A DNA stretch of 7,625 bases from Deltaproteobacteria bacterium (GCA_030623035.1 JAUXFK010000143.1:1-7625), one strand, 5' to 3'. Numbered from the stretch's first letter, positions 1 through 5,685 are shown. A program made the numbers and translations. The notes: a model not told the origin generated them from the sequence alone.

Positions 1-62
1 CCATCTAAACGACACCTCTCTGAAAACTCTTGCATCTCTTTGACAGTTTTTACTATCTTCAT
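1..62 (-). CDS. panC: Pantothenate synthetase PanC, N-terminal fragment (gene runs off the left edge)
   Basis: Only about 20 codons lie in the window. They read MKIVKTVKEMQEF followed by SERCRLDG, which matches the usual PanC opening (a short strand, a TVxEMQ-type helix, then the segment leading to the conserved FVPTMG motif, which would lie just outside). PanC joins pantoate and beta-alanine with ATP to make pantothenate, the last step of vitamin B5 synthesis. The gene follows panB on the same strand after a gap of about 45 bases, the common panB-panC order, which strengthens the call. Two ATG codons stand in tandem (60-62 and 63-65); the first residue is therefore uncertain by one. The ribosome site is weak (a GGA a few bases upstream). 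Seen: the peptide and the position. Known: the family and order. The rest of the gene cannot be checked here. Confidence 0.82.
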   Translation of the reverse strand, partial: MKIVKTVKEMQEFSERCRLD

Positions 63-107
63 CATTAGTCCAATTAATGGATGAACCCAAAATAGTTAAA
101 TATTAGA

Positions 108-908
108 TTACTGAAAGCTATGTTCTTCACCGGGGAATGTCTCAGCTCTTACTTCAGAAATATATTCTTTTACGGCCTTTGAGACCAACTCTTCCATATG
201 GACATATTTTTTTACAAACTTCGGTCGAAATTCGCCGGAGAGTCCTAATAAATCGTTAATTACCAACACCTGACCGTCACAGTCTACACCTGCTCCAATA
301 CCTATAGTTGGTATCTTCAGCTTTTCAGTAATCTCACGTGCCAGCTTACTGGGAATTACTTCCAAAACCACGGAAAAGGCCCCTGCTCTTTCTACTGCTA
401 GAGCATCCTCCATAAGTTTTTCCCTCTGTTTATCCTCCTTTCCTTGAACCCGGTAGCCTCCCATTCGATGGACTGACTGAGGTGTTAAACCAATATGGGC
501 CATCACGGGTATATCTATGTCTGTAATGGCCTTGATCGTATCCTCCATATTCGTTCCCCCTTCAAGCTTAACTGCCTCAGCCCCACTCTCTTTGATCATC
601 CTTCCTGCATTCCTTTTGGCATCCTCCGTACTTATCTGATATGACATAAACGGCATGTCTATAACAACGAGTGAATCTTTAGATCCTCTAGTAACTGCTT
701 TGGTGTGGTGGATCATGTCCTCAACAGATACCGGCAGGGTATTATCCTCTCCCAGGATAACATTTCCAACTGAATCACCAACGAGTATGATATCCACTCC
801 ACAGCTATCAAGAATCTTGGCAGTAGGACAATCATAAGCAGTGAGCATCGTTATCTTTTTTCTCTCATCCTTCATTCTCTGTAAATCCAGGATCGTTATC
901 TTTCCCAT
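108..908 (-). CDS. panB: 3-methyl-2-oxobutanoate hydroxymethyltransferase (ketopantoate hydroxymethyltransferase)
   Basis: PanB transfers the methylene group of 5,10-methylene-tetrahydrofolate to 2-oxoisovalerate, giving ketopantoate, the first committed step to pantothenate and CoA. It is a cytoplasmic TIM-barrel enzyme. The 266-residue length matches the family (about 264). Visible family motifs are VGDSVGNVILG (residues 43-53, with the metal ligand Asp45), VVIDMPF (Asp84), VKLEGG (Lys114 and Glu116), MAHIGLTPQ followed by MGGYRVQG, LEVIP (Glu183 at the catalytic-base position) and the loop PTIGIGAG. All expected active-site residues are present, so it should be functional. The ATG is preceded by GGGAGGGG five bases or less upstream, a strong ribosome site. 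It lies about 39 bases after the sulfur-carrier gene and is followed by panC, so it is probably co-transcribed from the AOR promoter. The motif TGGGTTCAT precedes both panB and panC. Confidence 0.97.
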   Translation of the reverse strand: MGKITILDLQRMKDERKKITMLTAYDCPTAKILDSCGVDIILVGDSVGNVILGEDNTLPVSVEDMIHHTKAVTRGSKDSLVVIDMPFMSYQISTEDAKRNAGRMIKESGAEAVKLEGGTNMEDTIKAITDIDIPVMAHIGLTPQSVHRMGGYRVQGKEDKQREKLMEDALAVERAGAFSVVLEVIPSKLAREITEKLKIPTIGIGAGVDCDGQVLVINDLLGLSGEFRPKFVKKYVHMEELVSKAVKEYISEVRAETFPGEEHSFQ

Positions 909-947
909 CTGCCCCTCCCTTTTAAATAAATGAACCCACTATTTTTC

Positions 948-1220
948 TTAACCTCCAGCAAGTCCCCTCAATATAGATATCTGATCGCTATCCTTTATGA
1001 AAACTCTGTCTTCTAAATGAGGGTCAATTGACTATCCATTGACCAAGATTACAACTCCATTGGGCAAGTTTTTAAGGTTCTTTCTGAAAAACTTTACCTT
1101 CAAATGGTTGTCGATCTGTTTAAATACCTTCTTAATGGAGGCCCTTTCTTTAATGTCAATTGTAAAGCTTTCCTTTAAGAAGCGACTTCCAAAAATCCCT
1201 TGAATGTCTACTTCTGCCAC
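948..1220 (-). CDS. MoaD/ThiS-like sulfur carrier with an in-frame TAG at codon 63
   Basis: This is a small beta-grasp sulfur carrier of the MoaD/ThiS family, expected to carry a thiocarboxylate on its C-terminal Gly-Gly and to supply sulfur for the pterin cofactor of the AOR-type enzyme encoded just upstream. The first 62 codons run from GTG (1218-1220) to VVILVNG, then a TAG stands at 1032-1034. The same frame then continues for 27 codons, reading SIDP, LEDRVFIKDSDQIS and finally LRGLAGG before a TAA at 948-950. That tail is the expected last beta strands and Gly-Gly of the family, so the gene is 90 codons long with one internal amber codon. Without decoding of the TAG, the product lacks the Gly-Gly and should be inactive. 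The codon could be pyrrolysine, a suppressed stop, a recent nonsense mutation or a base error. An AAGGA lies about 10 bases before the GTG, and the AOR stop is 15 bases upstream. Which member (MoaD, ThiS or a W-cofactor-specific form) cannot be told. Confidence 0.85.
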
Positions 1221-1235
1221 TTTGGAGATTTCCTT

Positions 1236-3227
1236 TCATGATGATTTCAAACTCTCAGTGTAACCGTCCAAAGACAGCTCTTTCATCTTCTCATCAGTGG
1301 GCATTCCAGTCATTACATCCCATCCCATTCCTTTAAAATACTCCGAAGTTAAGGTATCGATATCAATGGTTATCCCTTTGAGAGGACCCTCCGCAAGGGG
1401 AGACTTGCCAATAATTCTGTCGGGCAAGATAAAATCCTTTGGCTTGATCCCCTCTCTTAGATTGAAAAGATGCCTCATGGTCTGAATCCTCATCCCTGTG
1501 GTGGTCAACTCGTCGGGGGTAAAATCCCACCCGGTGGCTGCCTTTAAATAGTCCAAAAGTGGGTATGTAGGGACAATAAGAAAGTGAAAGATACAAAGAC
1601 CGGCACAGTTTATAATCTGACTATAACTACTTACCAGGGCACTCTTCTTACCCTTATTGTGGTATTCATATTTTTTCTGTTTCGGAAGGTTATATTTAGA
1701 TAGGAGCTTTTCGTCCATAAGCCCTATCCCCATTTCCTCATAGCCTAATCCTCCCTGGGTATGTCTTCCTGGTGTTGGATCAGATACATAAGTGGTTCCA
1801 AAACTGGGGTTAAGCCGTGGATCATGCATTGGTACTTCCTGCCCACCTACATGCATAGCAAACCTCTTTGATCCTTTCCCTATCTTTTCCGAAGCTACCT
1901 TACATCCATCTGCCAGCACATCGCCAAACCCCTCTCTCTTAATCATCTTATCGAGCAACTTCAATACAGAATCTGAACCGCCCCATTTCAATTCAATCCC
2001 GTCCGTTTGCTCTTTAGAGATCAGACCGTTTTCGTAACATTCAATGGCAAATGCAATCGTTCCCCCCGCTGATATGGTATCGATGCCAGCCCTATTACAC
2101 ATATCATTCGCCTTAAAGATAATTTCAATGTCGTCATTGAGGATTGTGCTTCCAAAGGCAGCTATGGTTTCATATTCTGGTTTGTGTGACTCATTGAGGG
2201 GATATTTCCCATCTTTCATTTCCACGATACCGCCGCAAGCCACAGGACAAGAGCTGCAAGCAAATTTCTTCTTCTGATACTTTATGATATTGTCATCACT
2301 AATCTTTGATGACCTGGTCCTCATTGGAAAATCTTTGTAGGCTACACCTGACCAGTTCTTTATGGGGGAATCCTGCATCTCCGATGATGGGCCAACAAAA
2401 CTGCATGTTCCATAGTCAGAAAATAACTGGGCGACCAGTTTTTGATCCGGTGGAGGTAGGGGGACTTTTAATCTCACAAGATAGGGAAGCAAAGGGGTCA
2501 GCGCCTTTGTTAAAAAATTCTGAATCTTCGAAGGCCGTTGCTCAAATAACGGTCTTATCTCCGAATTGAGCTTTTTCAACTTATCCGGATCTGAAACTTG
2601 AACCTTACAGGTTCCTTTAGCAGCTATTGCCTTCAGATTCTTTGATCCCATCACAGCACCCAGCCCGGATCTTGCGGCAGTCCGACCTTTATCATTCACA
2701 ATACCTGAGATCAAGGAGAGGTTCTCGCCGGCCGGCCCTATACAGGCCACATTGAACTTTTTGTCTTTTAGCTCTTCTAAGATGATATCCTCTGTTTCAA
2801 CAGTGTCTTTTCCCCAGATATGGCTTGCGTCTCTCAGCTCTCGAACCTCGTCAGTTAAAACCAAATAAACGGGTTTTTCAGATTTTCCAATAAAGAAGAC
2901 AGCATCATATCCTGATCGTTTCAGTGCTTGGGCAAAGTGCCCTCCGGAGTTAGCGTCACCCCATCCACCTGTTAAAGGCGATTTTCCTACAACCATGTAT
3001 CTCCCACTACCTAAAGCACCTGTCCCAGTCAAAGGACCGGTTAGAAACCCCAAGATGTTCTCTTCTCCTAAAGGGTCAATACCGGCTTTCATCTTTTCAT
3101 ACAACACTTTTACGCCTATACCATATCCACCTATAAATTTTCTATAAATCTCTTCCGGCATTTCTTCTTCTATAAATTCTCCCTTCGTAAGATCTACAAA
3201 TAGGTTCTTTCCGATATAACCATTCAT
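1236..3227 (-). CDS. Aldehyde:ferredoxin oxidoreductase family (tungsten/molybdenum bis-pterin) enzyme
   Basis: AOR-family enzymes interconvert aldehydes and carboxylic acids with ferredoxin, using a tungsten or molybdenum bis-pterin and one [4Fe-4S] cluster. The 663-residue protein opens with MNGYIGKNLFVDLTKG and has the N-terminal cofactor domain (about 1-205) with GGYGIGVKVLYE, LTGPLTGTGALGSGRY and KSPLTGGWGDANSGGHF. Cluster ligands are Cys324, Cys327 and Cys331 (CSSCPVAC) plus Cys545 (NCAGLC). The two pterin-site motifs, DxxGL(D/C) in the Pyrococcus enzyme, appear as NRAGID (378-383) and NCAGLC (540-545), with Asn at the first position of each. There is a proline-rich stretch near 243-262. 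The substrate cannot be told; the family also contains formaldehyde, glyceraldehyde-3-phosphate and benzoyl-CoA reductase (BamB) types. GGAG lies seven bases before the ATG. The gene heads a run with the sulfur carrier, panB and panC and follows an attenuator-like leader. The divergent ferredoxin is a plausible electron partner. Confidence 0.95.
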   Translation of the reverse strand: MNGYIGKNLFVDLTKGEFIEEEMPEEIYRKFIGGYGIGVKVLYEKMKAGIDPLGEENILGFLTGPLTGTGALGSGRYMVVGKSPLTGGWGDANSGGHFAQALKRSGYDAVFFIGKSEKPVYLVLTDEVRELRDASHIWGKDTVETEDIILEELKDKKFNVACIGPAGENLSLISGIVNDKGRTAARSGLGAVMGSKNLKAIAAKGTCKVQVSDPDKLKKLNSEIRPLFEQRPSKIQNFLTKALTPLLPYLVRLKVPLPPPDQKLVAQLFSDYGTCSFVGPSSEMQDSPIKNWSGVAYKDFPMRTRSSKISDDNIIKYQKKKFACSSCPVACGGIVEMKDGKYPLNESHKPEYETIAAFGSTILNDDIEIIFKANDMCNRAGIDTISAGGTIAFAIECYENGLISKEQTDGIELKWGGSDSVLKLLDKMIKREGFGDVLADGCKVASEKIGKGSKRFAMHVGGQEVPMHDPRLNPSFGTTYVSDPTPGRHTQGGLGYEEMGIGLMDEKLLSKYNLPKQKKYEYHNKGKKSALVSSYSQIINCAGLCIFHFLIVPTYPLLDYLKAATGWDFTPDELTTTGMRIQTMRHLFNLREGIKPKDFILPDRIIGKSPLAEGPLKGITIDIDTLTSEYFKGMGWDVMTGMPTDEKMKELSLDGYTESLKSS

Positions 3228-3252
3228 TTATAATCTCCGTTTCAATACGTTA

Positions 3253-3291
3253 AAACAAAAAAGCCTTCTGGACTTAACCCAGAAGGCTTTA
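3253..3291 (-). terminator. Intrinsic terminator in the AOR leader (attenuator candidate)
   Basis: On the minus strand a perfect 12-bp stem, AAAGCCTTCTGG with CCAGAAGGCTTT (arms 3279-3290 and 3260-3271, seven-base loop), is followed by a TTTTTTGTTTT tract. It ends about 25 bases before the AOR start codon and no gene on this strand ends here, so it should control read-through into AOR rather than end an upstream gene. On the plus strand the stem is followed by TTTATAAAA, a much poorer T tract. The stem and tract are seen directly; the attenuation role is inferred. Confidence 0.8.
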
Positions 3292-3375
3292 TAAAATGGG
3301 CTGTTAGTAAATCCGGTATGTTTACCGAATGCCAGCCCTTTTTTATTTATCTAATTTCCTTCCGTCCCAGTCCAA
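3292..3375 (-). promoter_or_regulatory. Structured 5' leader of the AOR operon, riboswitch-like candidate
   Basis: Between the AOR promoter and the terminator, the minus-strand RNA can form a hairpin with an outer stem GGGCTG/CAGCCC (3333-3338 with 3298-3303) and an inner stem CGGTA-AACA-TACCG (3314-3327). Further upstream, GGAAGG (3358-3363) and TGGACT (3369-3374) are complementary, in nested order, to CCTTCT (3281-3286) and AGTCCA (3269-3274) inside the terminator. An antiterminator helix that excludes the terminator is therefore possible. I do not recognise a known riboswitch class. The Moco/tungsten-cofactor RNA motif is the obvious candidate by context but I cannot match its conserved bases from memory. 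Confidence 0.5.
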
Positions 3376-3413
3376 TGATTTGGATCCAAGCGGTATTTGA
3401 TTTATTATGATTT

Positions 3414-3442
3414 CATTAACATATTAAACACATATGTGTCAA
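3414..3442 (-). promoter_or_regulatory. Sigma-70-type promoter candidate for the AOR operon
   Basis: On the minus strand a perfect -35 box TTGACA (3437-3442) is followed after 17 bases by TTAATG (3414-3419), a moderate -10 box. Transcription would start near 3407, giving a leader of about 180 bases before the AOR ATG. The position upstream of the structured leader and attenuator supports it. The -35 box overlaps a near-perfect palindrome, which suggests repression or activation at this site. Confidence 0.55.
3424..3442. promoter_or_regulatory. Palindromic operator candidate overlapping the AOR -35 box
   Basis: Read on the minus strand, TTGACACATATGTGTTTAA is palindromic at all but one symmetric pair, with a perfect 12-bp core ACACATATGTGT (3428-3439). 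It covers the -35 box and most of the spacer of the AOR promoter candidate. A dimeric regulator bound here would directly affect AOR transcription and could also affect the divergent unit. The LysR-type protein at 4202-5125 is one candidate binder, but this is inference; the site is also loosely like CRP/FNR-family dyads without matching either consensus. Confidence 0.5.
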
Positions 3443-3644
3443 GGAATTTTTGCATAATTGTTTAATCTAAGAGATTATAGCGTTCCAACCGCATCATCTA
3501 AATAATATGTTCTACTTTATAAAATATATGATTGCATGAAAAATGTTGTAAAAGAAAAAAAACCATGATAAGAATAATTTATAGAGTAAACATCTGTAAG
3601 TTATTATACAGGCGTTAAAGACATAACCTGTAAAGGAGAATAGT
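3443..3644. other. Intergenic region upstream of the plus-strand unit
   Basis: This is about 200 bases of very AT-rich DNA between the AOR promoter and the small secreted-protein gene. I see no coding sequence. It must hold the plus-strand promoter, but no box pair stands out: a TTGTAA to TAAGAA pair with 17-base spacing near 3549-3577 is weak. A short inverted repeat ACAGG/CCTGT (about 3608-3631) sits just before the ribosome site AAAGGAG at 3632-3638. Confidence 0.4.
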
Positions 3645-3893
3645 ATGTCTATACGATTCAAAGTTTTTTTATTTGCTGTTTTATGATTTTACTATTACTT
3701 ATCTTATCAACAGGCTATACAAAGCCTCCAAAACCAGGGCCGAACTTCATTTGGGTAAAGCCCTATACTTTACCAGATGGCATTTCTATCCCTGGCCATT
3801 GGAAATACACTGGACCTCCTAAAAAGGGGAAGACACGGATGCTCGGGCATTATAAATCTAAAGGGGAAATGGATGCCCGGCCATTGGCGATAG
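3645..3893 (+). pseudogene. Small secreted GHW-repeat protein, interrupted by two single-base frame breaks
   Basis: A good ribosome site (AAAGGAG) precedes ATG 3645. The first 13 codons (MSIRFKVFLFAVL) look like the start of a signal peptide but end at TGA 3684. The +2-shifted frame, open from ATG 3683, continues the hydrophobic run (ILLLLILSTG) and then reads PPKPGPNFIWVKP, SIPGHWKYTGPP and GHYK. One base later the frame of the original ATG reads GKWMPGHWR and stops at TAG 3891-3893. Adding one T in either T-run near 3665-3682 and removing one G from GGGG (3863-3866) restores an 82-residue protein: signal peptide plus repeated aromatic-Gly-His-Trp units, similar to WXXGXW/YXWGXW-repeat exported proteins of unknown function. 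Both breaks are in homopolymers, so sequencing or assembly error is as likely as true decay. The uninterrupted 113-codon reading from 3683, which runs into the ferredoxin gene, is probably not the real product. Confidence 0.6.
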
Positions 3894-3957
3894 TTAGTAT
3901 TCATCTGGTTAAATTGAATGAATCATTTGAGAAAAGAATTTATAAGGAGTTAAACGA

Positions 3958-4179
3958 ATGGCAAAGAGTAAAGGGGAAATCGTTATTGATGAGCAATACT
4001 GTAAAGGCTGTGAATATTGTATAGAGTTTTGCCCGAAAGACTGTATAACTTTGGGAGACAAATTTAGTGCTCAGGGTTACCAAATACCGGTCTTTGTAAA
4101 TAAGGAAAACTGTAGTGCATGTATGATATGTGCAAAGATGTGCCCCGAAAGCGCAATAGAGGTGTATAAGTATATCTAA
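3958..4179 (+). CDS. 2[4Fe-4S] ferredoxin, KorD/OorD-like
   Basis: A 73-residue low-potential electron carrier with two CxxCxxCxxxC(P) motifs: Cys15, 18, 21, 25 and Cys52, 55, 58, 62. These should hold two [4Fe-4S] clusters. The opening MAKSKGEIVID and ending ESAIEVYKYI resemble the delta (ferredoxin) subunit of 2-oxoacid:ferredoxin oxidoreductases such as KorD/OorD. However, no alpha, beta or gamma subunits follow here; a LysR regulator does. In this setting it may serve as the electron partner of the divergently encoded AOR enzyme, or it may be an orphan subunit. AAGGAG lies eight bases before the ATG, so the start is well supported. It follows the broken secreted-protein gene by 64 bases and precedes the LysR gene by 22. 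An extra Cys29 next to the first motif is not a standard ligand. Confidence 0.93.
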   Translation: MAKSKGEIVIDEQYCKGCEYCIEFCPKDCITLGDKFSAQGYQIPVFVNKENCSACMICAKMCPESAIEVYKYI

Positions 4180-4201
4180 GGGGGAATCTTCTTAAATAAG
4201 T

Positions 4202-5125
4202 ATGGACTTTAGACAGTTAGAAATATTCTGTAAGGTTTTAGAGCTGAGGAGCTTCTCAAAAGCAGGCGAAGCAGTATATCTGACTCAACCGACAATCAGT
4301 GAGCATATTAAATCTCTGGAAGAAGACTTGGGCACCAGACTTTTGGATAGGATGGGGAAAGAAGTAATTCCGACCAAAGCCGGGGAGATCATTTACAAAT
4401 ATGCAAAACAGCTACTAGAGCTAAGGGTTGAAGCAAAGCAAGTATTAGAGAAATTTTCAAGAAAAATGGTAGGAGAGATTACCATTGGGGGAAGCAATAT
4501 ACCCGGTGAATATGTTCTGCCTTACTTACTGGGTAAATTTAAGGAAAGTTATCCAGGCATCTCTATATATTTACGTATTGGAGATACAAGAGATATTATC
4601 GATGGAGTGCTTAATAATAGAATCGAGATAGGTATTGTAGGGGCAAAGATCCAAAACACAAGACTTGAATACAGTGAATTCATAAAGGATGAACTGGTAT
4701 TAGCTGTCCCCCCCGCTCATCCATGGGCATCGAGAACCTCCATCAGGCCAGAAGAACTTAAAGATGGAGCATTCATCATTAGGGAGAGAGGCTCGGGGAC
4801 TCGCATGACGATAGAAAATGTATTGCATAAAGCTGGAATTGGTTTTAACAGATTGAATATAATCGCTGAAATGGGAAGTACAGAGGCAGTTAGACAGGGA
4901 ATCAAGGCCGGAATAGGCGTCTCTATTCTCTCTAAAAGAGCGATAGAGGATGAATTGAAATATGGAACACTTCAAGAGAAAAAAATCGAAGGCATTAGAT
5001 TCGTTAGAAGTTTCTATGTTGTAATTCTTAAGGGAAAAACAAAATCCCCTCTTGTTAATACTTTTTTTGGCTTTTTATTAGAAAGCATAACTAAAGAGCA
5101 ATCCGATTTAAGCACCGATCATTGA
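4202..5125 (+). CDS. LysR-type transcriptional regulator
   Basis: The 307-residue length is typical of LysR regulators. Residues 1-60 form the winged helix-turn-helix (MDFRQLEIF, SFSKAGEAVYLTQPTIS as the recognition region, then LEEDLGTRLLDR), followed by the linker helix (about 60-88) and the two-lobe effector-binding domain (about 91-300), beginning GEITIGGSNIPGEYVLP. The style is that of CysL-like regulators and of a subgroup often annotated as selenium-metabolism-associated LysR proteins in anaerobes; that subgroup label is from memory and should be checked. The ligand is unknown. The start is fixed by the family opening and by an in-frame stop a few codons upstream, but the ribosome site is poor (GGGGG about 17 bases upstream), so translation may be coupled to the ferredoxin gene. 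It may regulate its own unit and the divergent AOR operon. Confidence 0.93.
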   Translation: MDFRQLEIFCKVLELRSFSKAGEAVYLTQPTISEHIKSLEEDLGTRLLDRMGKEVIPTKAGEIIYKYAKQLLELRVEAKQVLEKFSRKMVGEITIGGSNIPGEYVLPYLLGKFKESYPGISIYLRIGDTRDIIDGVLNNRIEIGIVGAKIQNTRLEYSEFIKDELVLAVPPAHPWASRTSIRPEELKDGAFIIRERGSGTRMTIENVLHKAGIGFNRLNIIAEMGSTEAVRQGIKAGIGVSILSKRAIEDELKYGTLQEKKIEGIRFVRSFYVVILKGKTKSPLVNTFFGFLLESITKEQSDLSTDH

Positions 5126-5161
5126 TGCAGCCTATCTTTTCAAAATGATTTAGAAACAATT

Positions 5162-5179
5162 TTTTTGCAATTGCAAAAA
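5162..5179. promoter_or_regulatory. 18-bp perfect palindrome
   Basis: TTTTTGCAATTGCAAAAA is a perfect palindrome 37 bases after the LysR stop. As an RNA hairpin it has A, not T, on the 3' side of either strand, so it is a poor terminator and better explained as a protein-binding dyad. It lies about 240-255 bases upstream of the predicted sigma-54 start, within the range used by enhancer-binding activators. Confidence 0.5.
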
Positions 5180-5190
5180 TCAGACTTAAC

Positions 5191-5207
5191 TGTATCACTT
5201 TGATACA
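5191..5207. promoter_or_regulatory. 7-3-7 inverted repeat TGTATCA/TGATACA
   Basis: TGTATCA-CTT-TGATACA is a perfect 7-bp dyad with a three-base spacer, 11 bases after the larger palindrome. Its form is that of a dimeric regulator's operator. Together the two dyads could be an upstream activating region for the sigma-54 promoter at 5391-5406 (about 210-226 bases upstream of the predicted start). The binding protein is unknown. Confidence 0.5.
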
Positions 5208-5390
5208 ATTGGGTTATTATGATTCACTAAAATTCGTCATACATTATAAGCATCTTAGGGTATTCTTCCTTTAAAACGTATCATTTCGACTCACCCTGCA
5301 ATTTCAATTAGCATAACATTGTATAAAACAACACCTCGCCAGGGCCTTTACTGACAAGCATTGGATTATTTTTGAAATAATTTTAATTTT

Positions 5391-5406
5391 TGGCACAATA
5401 GTTGCT
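5391..5406 (+). promoter_or_regulatory. Sigma-54 (RpoN) promoter, strong consensus match
   Basis: TGGCACAATAGTTGCT matches the sigma-54 consensus TGGCAC-N5-TTGCW at every specified position, with GG and GC exactly ten bases apart. Transcription would start near 5417 toward the right. No gene on the plus strand follows; the transcript would run through the gap and then antisense to tonB. An enhancer-binding activator would be required, and the two palindromes upstream are suitably placed. A chance match in AT-rich DNA cannot be excluded. Confidence 0.6.
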
Positions 5407-5545
5407 ACTATTAATAAAACATAAAACAAAGCACAAAAAATCATTACAATGTTCTTTAAAAGTAAACAAGGGGTGCTCTGGTTCTGATTCTCATTTTGAT
5501 TTGATGCTCGTTCTAATATTCTCCCTCTATTCTCAACCTGATTAT

Positions 5546-5615
5546 ATTTCGACCTGAAACTGAAGCGAATGTAGTAAGCTGAAGCTGTTTTGAGACTCTA
5601 GCTGATTTCGACCTG
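5546..5615. repeat. Direct repeat ATTTCGACCTG, two copies 59 bases apart
   Basis: The 11-base word ATTTCGACCTG occurs at 5546-5556 and 5605-5615, and a shorter ATTTCGAC is at 5283-5290. The function is unknown; the copies may be binding sites or chance. Confidence 0.35.
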
Positions 5616-5641
5616 TTAAGTTAAGATAAAAAGATTAATTT

Positions 5642-5685
5642 AACGAAAGCGCTTAATGTACTGTTGTTGCAATGGGCACCCCATT
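5642..5685. terminator. Small hairpins at the 3' end of tonB, weak terminator candidate
   Basis: AATGGG-CAC-CCCATT (5671-5685) is a perfect 6-bp stem with a three-base loop, 14 bases past the tonB stop on the minus strand. It is followed farther down by a weak stem around TTAAGCGCTTTCGTTAA (5639-5655) and then TCTTTTTATC. Neither is a classic intrinsic terminator on the minus strand, but one of them may end the exbB-exbD-tonB transcript. Confidence 0.3.

Noticed and set aside
1363..1596. 77-codon minus-strand reading inside the AOR gene
   Set aside because: It lies wholly within the AOR coding sequence in another frame and shows no family features; it is a shadow.
3298..3348. GGGCTG...CAGCCC followed by TTTTTTATTT as a plus-strand terminator
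   Set aside because: No plus-strand gene ends here. It might stop antisense transcription, but the domain makes more sense as part of the minus-strand AOR leader.
3683..4024. 113-codon plus-strand reading as an intact gene
   Set aside because: It has no ribosome site of its own, overlaps the well-supported ferredoxin gene by 67 bases, and its last third does not resemble the repeat protein, whereas the neighbouring frame gives the expected GKWMPGHWR ending.
5162..5179. Palindrome after the LysR gene as its intrinsic terminator
   Set aside because: The T run is on the 5' side and the A run on the 3' side on both strands, the reverse of what a terminator needs.
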